Shown: piece by piece, positions 1 through 9,288 of the stretch
Numbering within the stretch: the stretch's first letter is position 1
How the letters are laid out: each line of letters opens with the position of its first letter
Source of the DNA: Tetmemena sp. SeJ-2015
Lineage: Eukaryota; Ciliophora; Spirotrichea; Sporadotrichida; Oxytrichidae
Reading direction: 5' to 3'
Assembly: GCA_027382625.1 (NCBI GenBank)
Contig: JAJKFJ010020966.1
Location: 1 to 64,000, forward strand
DNA length: 64,000 nt
Translations under genes and position numbers: made by a program
The notes under the pieces: model-generated
What the model was told of the DNA's origin: nothing
The model's database searches: none
What the model saw: the letters and a program-made list of their open reading frames with translations, nothing else

Positions 1-190
1 ATGAAAGCACTCATGTTTTCGCACTCATGTTTTCGCACTCGTGTTTTCGCACTCAGTTTTAGCACTCATGTTTTAGAAGTCATGTATCACAATCATGTAT
101 GATGACAGATATTATATATTTAATGTTGTGCGAACTTATGTTTTAGCATTCATGTTTTCGCAGTCATGTTTTCGCACTCGTGTTTTCGAT
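1..190. repeat. degenerate 14-bp tandem repeat
   Basis: A unit close to ATGTTTTCGCACTC is repeated head to tail from 1 to about 80 and again from about 138 to 190, with a diverged stretch between. It lies at the window edge, so the full array may extend to the left. No coding function is visible. It is probably germline-limited spacer DNA. Confidence 0.8.
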
Positions 191-294
191 GAATAATATT
201 GATTGATATATTAAAGATGATATTAATAAGAGACTTGTACTCACATAATTTTTGACATTTAATTCCAATATCATAATATTAATTTTAAAACTCT

Positions 295-1488
295 CTGTTC
301 CCAATCCGTGCTATTTGTCATTTATCCATGCTCCCTCATACCGAGAGCCATCAGCATAGATGTAATAGCCTTAGCCGTGTGCTTTGTCATCGCTCCACTC
401 TCCCTCGTACACCTCTCCGTTCTTTAGAATGAATCTCCCATAGCCAGAGGCCTTACTGAACTTCCAAAAGCCCTCATATTTAGAACCATCCGGCCATAAT
501 TGCATCCCATAGCCTGACTTAAATTGTCTTTAGAACAAAATAAAAATGCTTAAAAAGTTTTTATGATCTTTTAGTATCAAACTGCCCTGAGTAAAAAGTC
601 TTAGGAGCTATTTCTAAAGTGTTAACAAATTCTAACGCTTTAGCTGATCTCTTCCTTTTCTTTTTGGCATCCCTTGATTCATTATACTACTAGGGCTGTG
701 GTACAAAAGTTGTTCGCTTTGCAAGCCCTTGAAGGAAAGAGTTGTTGCTCAGGTCACTTAAAAATGATACATCAGTTGACTTGTGCTACAAGTTTAGAGT
801 TTAAATAAAAAACAACATCAAAATGCTCATATGTTATAAAAGTTGTCGTGCTATTGTCTTTATCTTTTATATTTACTGTAACTTTGTTCTAAATTAGTCG
901 TTTTTGGAATATTAGGAGTGGACCAAGCTGTCTCTCCCTCTGTCTAACTTTCTTAATTTTGCTTGCAAGCATTTTCATAGAGATAAGTTGGTGCAGCAGA
1001 GAAATTTCACATTCCAACTTTTGACTCTTAATGTACTTGTAAATGCTAGTTGCTTTTCTGACTCTATAGCCTCTATAGTTTGCTTGAATATATGTGGCCG
1101 CTTCATTCTAGCTTTTCTTCTGGGTTTTATAGCCCTTCACAAAGCAAAAATTTGTAATTTAATTTCAAAGGTATTCTGCTTATTATCAGAGTTTAGTTAT
1201 TCTTAAGAAACTTATTTAAACAATTTGATTCCTTAAGAGGTTTATAAACTTATTTAACTTGAACCTAGCTACCTCTGCGGTTGAGAGCAGACTAACTTAA
1301 AACACTTCTGGTTTATTATCTCAACAAAGTGCCGCTTTGTAAAAAATTAATTAAGTATGGACCTGCCAGTGTCTTGCACAAACTCCTGGCAGGTGCTGAT
1401 GGGGTTGCAGCAATTAAAATTGTGAGGAGCATGCTCTGCAAAAGTGGTCGTATTCACCTCAGCGCAATTTAGGTGCTAGTTTCCCATT
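295..1488 (-). CDS. IQ-motif and MORN-repeat protein
   Basis: Read on the minus strand from an ATG at 1488. A Cys/His-containing N-terminal piece (1488 to about 1370) is followed by a segment near 880-1150 with an IQ calmodulin-binding motif ([17 protein letters not shown]), a basic linker at 560-770, and MORN repeats at 300-515 ([18 protein letters not shown] and two more of the GxGxYxxxDGxxYEG type). Gln is written TAA/TAG, for example in HGQGYY. A 49-bp IES with pointer TGA (515-517 and 564-566) separates linker and MORN repeats; further IESs are needed near 780-870 and 1170-1370. MORN proteins usually act at membranes or the cytoskeleton. The C-terminal end near 295 is uncertain. Confidence 0.7.
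518..566. other. IES in the IQ/MORN gene, pointer TGA
   Basis: AT-rich 49-bp insert between TGA at 515-517 and 564-566. On the coding strand, removal joins codons for KR-SGYG and restores the MORN frame. It has no GT-AG ends. Confidence 0.8.
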
Positions 1489-1606
1489 ATAAAATTAATT
1501 CCTTATATCTTCGAAAAAAACTATTTGTTTTGCTCTAAATTAAATTTGGTCAAGTGATGAGTAGAATACTATGTCTTATTAAATGTTTTTGTAATTAATT
1601 ATTAAC

Positions 1607-3681
1607 ATGGAAAAGTTATCTGCTTATCAAAAGCCTATCAACTAAGAGTACGAAGACTGTGCAAACTAAATTTATTCTTATAAAATTTATAAATTATATG
1701 TTTAAATAGTTGCATTTCTTAAGGAACATGAGCAGCTGTTGCATATCTAACTAAACAGCGGTAAACTAATGTCATTTTAGAATAAATTATACTTCATAGT
1801 TTTAAAGGATGGGCATCTTCACCTTCTCCCTGATGAATGGTACGAGAGTATTAAGTCTCTAGCAACTGAGATAACCTCAAATCAAGTTGTACATAGCAGT
1901 ACTATTCTCTAAATTACTTATCTTCTTTATTATAATGCTTCTTATTACTCAATAAGAAAGTTAATATCAGCAACTAAAATGTGAAAGTCTCAAAGCTTTC
2001 ATCCATCAAACATCTTTAAATACTTTTTAAATTGCAAACACATTAGATTTTAGCGTAACTTCCAACTACAAAGTACTCTTAAAAGAACTAATCTGATGGG
2101 CAATCATAAAATCAGTAAAGCACTAATGGCAAACAGAAGACCAATAAATTGAACAAGTAGAAGTAGTAGACGAATCAAGGAAACAAAATTAGTAAGAAGG
2201 ACTACGAAGCTGACACTATGAGTTAGTTTCTTTTCCAAGAGATAAGTTCAAAGCATCAAGCTCCTGAGAAAGATGAGCAGGTTAACATTTTGGATGTGGG
2301 CTGTGGCAAAGGCTATCTATCTTTAGAACTTGCTCAAAGAATTCAGAGCATGAATCAAGCAAACTTAATAGATGATAATTTGCAGTAAAAACAGGCCAAA
2401 AAATTCAATTTCGTGCTAATAGACGGCATGCAAAATTAATTTTATATTATATTTTTTTTAAATAATGTGGAAACAGTGGAGAAAGAATTCCAGTCTTAGT
2501 TTCCTGAAGCCGAATAAGTAAACTTAAGCTATAAATGTTTGCACAAGTGGATTAAAATCAGCAATTACAAAGACGTGATAAAAGAAACTATAAGCGCTTA
2601 AGTTAAACAAAGTGCACTTATTACTGGGATTCATTAGTGTGGAAACTTATCCAGTCTTTCTGTCATTGAATACTCCAATAACTCTTTCATAGACACATTA
2701 TTTATAATATATGCATTTTTAAAGATTTTAAATTATCGATAGTAGGGTGCTGCTATAATTGCTTGACTGAGCGTATTTGCACCGCTTCCTTGAGCTAGAA
2801 CGAGTATTTTGCAAATTACATGAAAGAAAACTCCTTTCTCAATGAGCATACTCTTATTTTTAAGATTTCAATTTATTGAACATGGGAGATTAGCTGATGA
2901 CCAATTTGTAGAATATGACTTCGATGAAGAAAAAGAAATCTAAAGCAGTACCGAATCTGAAAACCGAATAGAAATTGTTGAGAATAAAGTTTACGGGTTT
3001 CCAATCTCTAACCACGTTTGGGCTAACATGAATTAAAACGCTCTCTTTCTTGGAAGAACAACTAGAAATAATTGACTTACTAATTTTAAATTTATAATTT
3101 TGAAATGCTTCAACTATAAATCTTAAGAGTGAAAAGCTTTAGAGGAATTTTGAAGACACCACTAAGAAACTTTTCTTCAGAGCTGCTTTTGAAAGCCTTG
3201 CCCAGGATTGCAAATATCAATATAAAGTATATCTGTTCTTTTATATTTAAAATATTCAAATAGTTGGAAGAAAAGTAAGAAGAGGAAAAGAATTAAATAG
3301 AGCAAACTCTTGGCAAGAGAAAGAGGGTGAAGAAGCTCAAAGGCCTAGACTTCATTTCGTATGCGAGAACTATATCCTCCTAAGAAGAGCGAAAGCAACT
3401 TAATTTCGAACTAATGGGTAAACTATATCAGGACCGATTTACAGATAAGCTTTTGGATTTTCAAATCTTCTATATCATAAGAGCATTTAGAAAATTTAAG
3501 ATGAGCTAAAAATATTAAATTATAATTTATATTGCTTTCTCCTTTAGTGGAAGCTTTGATAGCCTTGGACAGAGTAATCTATCTTAGAGAGAAGGGCTTT
3601 GAAAAGAGTCAAATCATTGAGATTTTTGAAAAATCTAAGTCCACAAGAAACTATCTCATTTACTCTTCTAAGAATTAATGA
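1607..3681 (+). CDS. METTL25/RRNAD1-family methyltransferase
   Basis: Starts at ATG 1607 (MEKLSAYQKP) and ends at TGA 3679-3681. After removal of IESs the protein has a Q/N-rich linker, the family motif ISKKDYEAD, SAM-binding motif I (NILDVGCGKGYLSLELAQ), a TGIHQCGNLS strand, the VGCCYNCLTE box, GFPISNHV, and a C-terminal helix LVEALIALDRVIYLREKG. These are the blocks of METTL25/METTL25B-type proteins, a family with proposed roles in protein or RNA methylation. At least six short IESs interrupt it (1671, 2437, 2693, 2846, 3070, 3217) plus one near 3510-3545 and one or more at 1920-2060. The family call is firm; the substrate is unknown. Confidence 0.85.
1671..1706. other. IES, pointer TAAA
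   Basis: 36 bp between TAAA 1667-1670 and 1703-1706; excision gives ...CAN-QIVAFLKEH in frame. Confidence 0.8.
2437..2463. other. IES, pointer AAAT
   Basis: 27-bp, almost pure A/T insert between AAAT 2433-2436 and 2460-2463; excision joins IDGMQN to NVETVEKEF. Confidence 0.85.
2693..2742. other. IES, pointer ATAG
   Basis: 50 bp between ATAG 2689-2692 and 2739-2742; excision places NNSF directly before the conserved IVGCCYN box. Confidence 0.85.
2846..2879. other. IES, pointer TGA
   Basis: 34 bp between TGA 2843-2845 and 2877-2879; removes an in-frame TGA and joins SFLNE to HGRLADD. Confidence 0.8.
3070..3106. other. IES, pointer AAAT
   Basis: 37 bp between AAAT 3066-3069 and 3103-3106; removes an in-frame TGA and gives LGRTTRNASTINL, matching the family's LGRNARM region. 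Confidence 0.8.
3217..3262. other. IES, pointer AAATA
   Basis: 46 bp between AAATA 3212-3216 and 3258-3262; joins AQDCK to QLEEKQEE in frame. Confidence 0.8.
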
Positions 3682-3793
3682 TCAAGTTGTTTTCACTTCT
3701 ATTCTCATCCTCTGATGATCTTATAAGCAGGAAAAAATAGAAATAGATTTCGCTTTAAAGTCTTCGCATATATAATATATTCAGATTCCAAAA

Positions 3794-5340
3794 ATGGCAT
3801 AAAAGATGTCCAGAGTAGATGCTCTGGTCGAGAAGATCAAGCGCAAGCAAATCTCAAGTAAGTTTAAAGATAAAGCACTAAGCTTGAACTCACACTCGCT
3901 ATGTAGGCAGTCACAGTCTAGCTATGAAGACAACTGAGATTTTCAAAGATTTGGTAGAGCAGTCAAAGTGGACTGATGCAAGGTCGCTCTTCAAAAACGT
4001 GAGAACGATTGGCAAGAAACTCATCTCAGCAGACAAGATGAACTTCACAGTTGGAAATGTAGTGAAGAGAGTTTACCATATCATTAGAGAGGAGTGCAAG
4101 AATCTTAAGATATCGATCAAGGATACCACAGACTTGCTCTCGGGAGGTAAACAAACTTAATTCTGAATTTTGGATGTTGATTCTGAAATATCTTTGTAAA
4201 CTAGATAAAATCTGGAAATAAAAATACTGAGACCGATAGAAGTTTAGTTCCCAAGGATTAATTGAGAATGGATTCTTTGAGAGTCATCACTGAATTTAAA
4301 TTAAAAGTAGAATTATTACTTTGCTAATTTTATACTGCCAGGAAAGATTTAAGTAAAAATGACTTTGAAGATTCTTTGGATAAGATCGAAGAAGATATCG
4401 AGGATGTCGATGAGGGAGCAACTCCATCACCCTTAGGTATCAGAAGCAACTCAAGTGCAGCTAATTTGAACTCTGGCATGGGTTCAAAGAGACAGTCTAC
4501 TCTCAACTTAAACTCAGTAGCAAATATTAACCACAAACTTAAGAACGCTCTGCTCTAAGCACTTGCTTTTATGCTTGAGGACTATGAGTCAGTGCATGAT
4601 ATGATTACCTCACAAGCGAATGATCACATTCACAAGGAAGATGTCATCCTTACCTATGGGAAGAGTCAAATCTTAAGCAGCTTTTTCGAAGAAGCCTCCA
4701 AAGAAAAGTTCTTCGAGGTGCTGGTTTGTGAGACTGCTCCTTCTTACGCAGGCCACGAGACAGCTAAGTAACTCTCCTCCATGGGAATCTCAACCACCCT
4801 TATCCCAGATTCAGCTGTGTATGCTCTCATGTCAAGAGTGGACAAGGTGATGATTTCAACCCATTCTATAATGGCCAATGGAGGACTCGTTACTCACTCA
4901 GGTGCTTATATGATCTGTCTTGCTGCTCAAGAGCATTCATTTTTTATAATGATTAAATTTTTTCTTCAATTTATTCAGTTCCCGTGTATGTAGTGGGAGC
5001 ATCTTACAAGATGACTCCGCTCTACCCCTTTGATTTCATGACTTACAACGAGCTGAGATCTCCTCAGGAAATTTTCTAGCTAGAGGAAAATGACGTGAAG
5101 GCAAATATCGAAGTGATCAGTCCAGGCTATGATTACGTCCCTCCTGAATTTGTGAGCCTCTATATCACCAACATTCACAATTAAATAATACTTAGTCTAT
5201 CAAAGCCAAGTTGTTTGAGAATTTGAATTGGAGGCTAAACTCCGAAGTACATATACAGGACCTTCAATGAATTCTACTCTCAAGATGACATTTACGACCT
5301 AGAGGATGCAGATGAGCTTTCTGAGCCAATAACAGTTTGA
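3794..5340 (+). CDS. EIF2B2: translation initiation factor eIF2B subunit beta
   Basis: Starts at ATG 3794 (MAQKMSRVDALVEKIK), ends at TGA 5338-5340. The regulatory beta subunit of the eIF2 guanine-nucleotide exchange factor. Family landmarks are KNVRTIGKKLISA, GNVVKRVYHIIREE, VLVCETAPSYAGHE, STTLIPDSAVYALMSRVDKV, GGLVTHSGAY, PVYVVGASYKM and the C-terminal TNIGGQTPKYIYR. One GT-AG intron (3858-3906) lies after KRKQIS; four IESs (4146, 4293, 4940, 5176) interrupt the rest. A low-complexity acidic/serine stretch near 4375-4560 is an insertion relative to short homologues. The gene begins only 112 bp after the stop of the upstream methyltransferase. Confidence 0.92.
3858..3906 (+). other. spliceosomal intron in eIF2B beta
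   Basis: 49-bp GTAAGT...ATGTAG intron; splicing restores QISSSHSLAM in frame. Confidence 0.8.
4146..4216. other. IES, pointer GGA
   Basis: 71 bp between GGA 4143-4145 and 4214-4216; removes in-frame TGA codons and joins DLLSG to NKNTETDRS. Confidence 0.7.
4293..4337. other. probable IES, pointer ACTG
   Basis: 45-bp AT-rich stretch between ACTG 4289-4292 and 4334-4337; a multiple of three, so the frame does not prove it. AAA is an alternative pointer. Confidence 0.5.
4940..4977. other. IES, pointer ATTCA
   Basis: 38 bp between ATTCA 4935-4939 and 4973-4977; joins AAQEHS to VPVYVVGA. Confidence 0.85.
5176..5229. other. IES, pointer ATT
   Basis: 54 bp between ATT 5173-5175 and 5227-5229; gives the conserved TNIGGQTP. 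Confidence 0.8.
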
Positions 5341-5457
5341 TAGTAAAAGATTAAAGCTTGAAGAGAGAGTTAATTAGAGCCCTTGATTTAATAAATATTA
5401 TAAATATTTTTATCGTTCTTAAAGAACTCACATATTAACTTTGAATAAGTAGCTTTA

Positions 5458-6063
5458 ATGGAGCAGCAACAATAAAGAATACCTGGCAGGTATATCACAG
5501 TTGGAGTGAGGGTGCTCCTTTTTAATTCTAAAAATTAGGTTCTTCTTGGGAGAAGGTAAAAGAAACTATAACTTTTTTATCGCATATTTTAGACTGGACA
5601 CTGAAGACAAGCTGTATGGAACACCAGGAGGACATTTAGAGTTCGGAGAGGAATTTGCGGAATGTGCGCAGAGGGAGCTAGATGAAGAGCTTGATTTGAA
5701 AATTGAACAGTCTCAAATAAAGTACCTAACCACTCTTTAAAAAATAAGGTAAGTAATTGAATACTTCTATATTCTCTGAATGTGAGGAGGAAGGAAGTGG
5801 GCATTCACTATCTCAACATCTTCATGGTTACTTTCATCAGCGAAGAGCAGGAACAGACTATTAAAAATCATGACCAGCATAAATAAGATCTATCATTAAA
5901 ATTTAAATGTGAAGCCTGGGAGTGGCTGGACTGGGAAGACTGCATCACTCCTGGTAAGAAGAGAGAGCAACTCTACTATTCATTTGGCTACCTCTTCCAG
6001 TAAGGCTTTTCAGACCTAGAATTAATTAAATCCATCTATAATAAAGAAGCAGAACATGAATGA
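5458..6063 (+). CDS. Nudix hydrolase (NUDT15-like)
   Basis: Starts at ATG 5458 (MEQQQQRIPGRYITVGVRV) and ends at TGA 6061-6063. The Nudix box GGHLEFGEEFAECAQRELDE is complete, with the REL and following EE metal-binding residues. Order: beta-strand TVGVRVLLFN, VLLGRR, TPGGHLEFGEE, then HYLNIFMVTF and EAWEWLDWEDC as in NUDT15-type nucleotide hydrolases. Two GT-AG introns (5556-5592 and 5749-5786) are needed; no IES is required, unusual here. Gln codons include TAA and TAG. It likely cleaves nucleoside diphosphate-linked substrates; the exact one cannot be told. Confidence 0.88.
5556..5592 (+). other. intron in Nudix gene
   Basis: 37-bp GTAAAA...TTTTAG intron; splicing gives LLGRRLDTEDK. Confidence 0.8.
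5749..5786 (+). other. intron in Nudix gene
   Basis: 38-bp GTAAGT...TGTGAG intron; splicing gives QKIRRKEVGIHYL in frame. Confidence 0.8.
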
Positions 6064-6256
6064 GAAAGTAAAATGTAAATATTGATATTTACAAATTGCT
6101 ATAATCTATAATCATTTTTGATTCTTTCCATTATTTGCCAGTAAACTGAAATGATAAAAAATTATAGATAATTAATAATTTAATAATTTGTAATTTAATT
6201 TAAATTTACAGTCGTAACAACGGATTCATGCTATCATAATAGAGAATACATTTTTA

Positions 6257-7085
6257 TTGTTATTTACTATCAAAGACTTTAATACTAATAATGAGTTTGG
6301 GACTTGTGGACTATTATTTGCAAGGTGGCCTAAATCCCTTTCTCAATATGAAGTTATACACATGTTAATGCGTTTACTAACTATAATATTTTTGAAGGTG
6401 GACAAAAATGAAGTTAATACTAGCGCTCTTTGGGATATAGCAGTGACAGATATCAACGGCAGAAGCTATACACGATTTAGAGACCTGTTCTAGAACTAAT
6501 TGCCCTTGGTAACCATAATCGTCAACGTCGCCTCCAGTTGTGCAATAATTAAATAATCCATTTCTTAAAATGATGATATCTTAATTATTGTGGACTGAGC
6601 TAAACTCACTACACTTAGTTAGAGGAGCTATATCAGACCTATTCAAGCCGGGGGCTTAGTATAATCGGCTTCCCTTGTAATTAGTTCCTGGGATAGGAGG
6701 GCGGAAGCAATTCTGAGATACAGTAGTTTGTTTGTCAGAATTTCAAAGCCACCTTCCCTCTTATGGAGAAAGTGGAGGTCAATGGTGGGGGTGCACACCC
6801 AATTTTTAAACACCTCAAAGCCTAGGCGGGTTTCAACAATATCAAAACCTATATCATTCCAGAGATAATCTTGTTTATATTGGATGGAATTTCGGGAAGT
6901 TCCTAGTGGATTAAAAAGGCAAGGTGCTAGAATACTATGGACCCATGACCAACCCCTTCGGCATGATATCCTCAATAGAGAAAGCCCTCGGCATAAGTGA
7001 AACGGATTCAGAGAGCTAGAGTCTCAAGCGTTAACCTCTGCGGGAGGAAGCGGCCATTCCTTTAGAATTTAGAGCGAGATTGTGA
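6257..7085 (+). CDS. glutathione peroxidase-family protein (copy 1)
   Basis: First of three tandem GPx genes. After IES removal: ALWDIAVTDINGRSYTRFRDL, IIVNVASSCGLSQTHYTQL with a cysteine (not selenocysteine) at the peroxidatic site, IIGFPCNQFLGQE with the catalytic Gln encoded by TAG (6682-6684), [20 protein letters not shown] with the catalytic Trp, and stop TGA 7083-7085. Two IESs (6543 and 6855). The start is uncertain: in-frame ATGs at 6257, 6362 and 6368; the later ones would give a short hydrophobic leader. Compared with copies 2 and 3 it has a longer C-terminal tail. Likely reduces hydroperoxides using thioredoxin or glutathione. Confidence 0.85.
6543..6592. other. IES, pointer TTGTG
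   Basis: 50 bp between TTGTG 6538-6542 and 6588-6592, inserted inside the active-site Cys codon region; excision gives VASSCGLSQ. Confidence 0.85.
6855..6880. other. IES, pointer TATAT
   Basis: 26 bp between TATAT 6850-6854 and 6876-6880; excision gives NNIKTYIGWNFGKF. Confidence 0.8.
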
Positions 7086-7525
7086 TGTGCAGGGTCCTCT
7101 AAAAAGGACAATACATTTCAGTAACTCATTCAAATAAGAATACAATGAATAAAGTATCTTTTATTCGCATATAAAGATTCTATTTGGTTTTGTTTAAATT
7201 TGCTGTAATTTATCACGAGTTATCTTGAAATATAATAAATATGAAATATGATATCAACCTCTGGTAGCCTTGAATTGCAATTTAATCTCTAAATCCTTTA
7301 TCTACTTTTAGCTTCTTCTCACACATTGGTGTTAATTTTGTTTTTCGGTCGAATAAATTAATAGAATACACACTTGTGACGATAGCTTGAGGTTGTTGAT
7401 GTAGTTATGATGATGATTTAGGATCTTATTAATTTAGTCAAATATAATCTATTTTAAACCAAATCTTCTCTTAACCTCTAATTAACTTTATATATAGAAA
7501 ATTAAATATTTTTTAATTGCAAACC
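7086..7525. other. AT-rich intergenic spacer
   Basis: Between GPx copies 1 and 2. No coding frame, RNA or repeat recognised. Confidence 0.6.
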
Positions 7526-8175
7526 ATGGTCGACGCTAGCTCTTTCACTTCTGTATGGGATACTTTTTTAATATTATTTTGGCAACATTTGATTGATATC
7601 CCAGTGACTGACATCAACGGCACCAAGTACGCTAAACTGGGAGACAAATTCCCAGAGGGCAAGCCCAAAGTGTCAATCTTCGTGAATGTGGCATCACAGT
7701 GCGGCCTTACTGACAACCACTACTCTCAGCTTACTGAACTTTCAAACAAGTAAAGCTAAATTAAGCTGCAACATTTAAATCAGAGATATAGATAATAGGT
7801 ATACAAGTCCCACGGCCTCGAGATCCTAGCTTTCCCCTGCAACTAATTCGGAAGCTAGGAGCCAGGCACTAACGACGAGATCCTGGACTTTGTGTGCTCT
7901 CGCTATTCTTCAAGCGCTTTCCATCTCTTCGACAAGATTGATGTTAAGTAAACATATTATTTTCTCTCTTCTTAAAGATAATATTTTTTGTTAACGGAGC
8001 TGAGACTCACGCCATCTACAACTACCTCAAGACCAAGGGTGATGTGGAGAAAATTACGTGGAACTTCGGAAAGTTCCTTGTGAACTAAGATGGTTAAGTT
8101 ATCGAGTACGTCGCTCCACAGACCACTCCCAATGAGACCCTCCCCAAGTTCGAGCATCTCCTTACTGCTCCTTGA
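7526..8175 (+). CDS. glutathione peroxidase-family protein (copy 2)
   Basis: Starts at ATG 7526 (MVDASSFTSVWD), ends at TGA 8173-8175. Complete GPx fold: IPVTDINGTKYAKLGD, IFVNVASQCGLTDNHYSQL with Cys at the active site, [15 protein letters not shown] with the catalytic Gln written TAA (7844-7846), and [15 protein letters not shown]. Three IESs (7563, 7753, 7948). About 170 residues after processing, close to plant/protist phospholipid-hydroperoxide GPx size. High similarity with copy 3 points to local duplication. No N-terminal targeting signal is obvious. Confidence 0.92.
7563..7598. other. IES, pointer GATA
   Basis: 36 bp between GATA 7559-7562 and 7595-7598; joins SVWD to IPVTDI. Confidence 0.85.
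7753..7803. other. IES, pointer TA
   Basis: 51 bp between TA 7751-7752 and 7802-7803; excision gives LSNKYKSHGLEI. A GT-AG intron at this place would break the frame. Confidence 0.7.
7948..7994. other. IES, pointer GTTAA
   Basis: 47 bp between GTTAA 7943-7947 and 7990-7994; joins FDKIDV to NGAETH. Confidence 0.85.
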
Positions 8176-8455
8176 TCTAACATACTACTTAGTTAAAATA
8201 AAAGTTGAGAGCTAGTCTCTCTGATTCAGCGCAGCTTATTTGCGTCTCTTGAATTATTTCGCTCTTAAAATTTCAGTACCCTTTATCTTATAGACATATG
8301 AGAGATAAAAGTCTGTTAACTATCTCTAATTCCCCCATTTTCATCAGAATGATGTCATACTTATCCCATAATATCAAATTTAAACATTATGGAATTGGAT
8401 ATGATAAAAGATAAAAGATTTCTTAGCTAAAATATCTTAAATAAAACATATCATA

Positions 8456-9049
8456 ATGGAAAACACAGCTACTGCTTTTGCATCAGTTTGGGAAATCCCT
8501 GTGACCACAATTTAAGGACAAAAGCTTGAAAAGTTAGGCGATGTTTTTGGAGAAGGCGTTGAAAAGCCAAAGCTAACAATTATCATGAATGTGGCGTCTG
8601 AGTGTGGACTCACAGACTCTCACTATTCCCAGCTTACTTCAATTTATAACAACTAAACTTCTAGTCCTTGATTAAATATATCCATATTTCTTAAGCTAGT
8701 TTAAAAGGAGCATGGACTAGAAGTGTTGGCTTTCCCATGCAACCAGTTCGGAGCGCAAGAGCCAGGCAGCAATGAGCAGATATTTGAATTCGTGTGCACC
8801 AAGTACCAATCTCACTTCAAGATGTTTGACAAGTTAGATGTTAATGGCGACAACGTGCACCCAGTTTATCAATTCCTGAAAGGCTAAGAAAACCTGAAAG
8901 AGATCGAGTGGAACTTTGGAAAGTTCTTGGTAAACAAAGAGGGTTAGGTGCTAGAGTATGTGGAGGCAGAAACTGAACCCAATCAAATGTTTGATAAGAT
9001 TCTTAAATACCTTGGACTGGAAAAAGATAGAACTAGACCTAGAATTTGA
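8456..9049 (+). CDS. glutathione peroxidase-family protein (copy 3)
   Basis: Starts at ATG 8456 ([19 protein letters not shown]), ends at TGA 9047-9049. Landmarks: [20 protein letters not shown] with an active-site Cys, [19 protein letters not shown] with Gln as CAG (8744-8746), and [15 protein letters not shown]. One IES (8658). Unlike copy 2 it has no IES between SVW and IPVT, so IES positions differ between the paralogues. Third of the tandem GPx set; probably cytosolic peroxidase. Confidence 0.92.
8658..8705. other. IES, pointer TAAA
   Basis: 48 bp between TAAA 8654-8657 and 8702-8705; joins SIYNN to QKEHGLEV. It lies close to, but not at, the codon of the TA-pointer IES in copy 2. Confidence 0.75.
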
Positions 9050-9288
9050 TAAAGTGGATTCGATACTTTGATATATCTTTTATTCTCAACTTCTGTTTAT
9101 AATTGATAGAGCGAAAAGATTGGAATTCAAAAATGAAATGAATTAAGTTTGAGGTGGGGGCGATCGATTGCGATTAAGGATGAGTGTGGATATTATATTT
9201 ATTAGCTATAATTTGAGAAATAATAGAAAGAAAGAGTCCCGACTATATTTTTGACACAAAAATGTTATTCTTCTATCGATTTGTGTGC

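Noticed and set aside
4330..4536. Minus-strand frame opposite eIF2B beta
   Set aside because: Antisense shadow of a conserved gene.
6538..6545. Selenocysteine in the GPx active site
   Set aside because: All three copies use TGT or TGC (Cys) at the site, and TGA acts as stop elsewhere.
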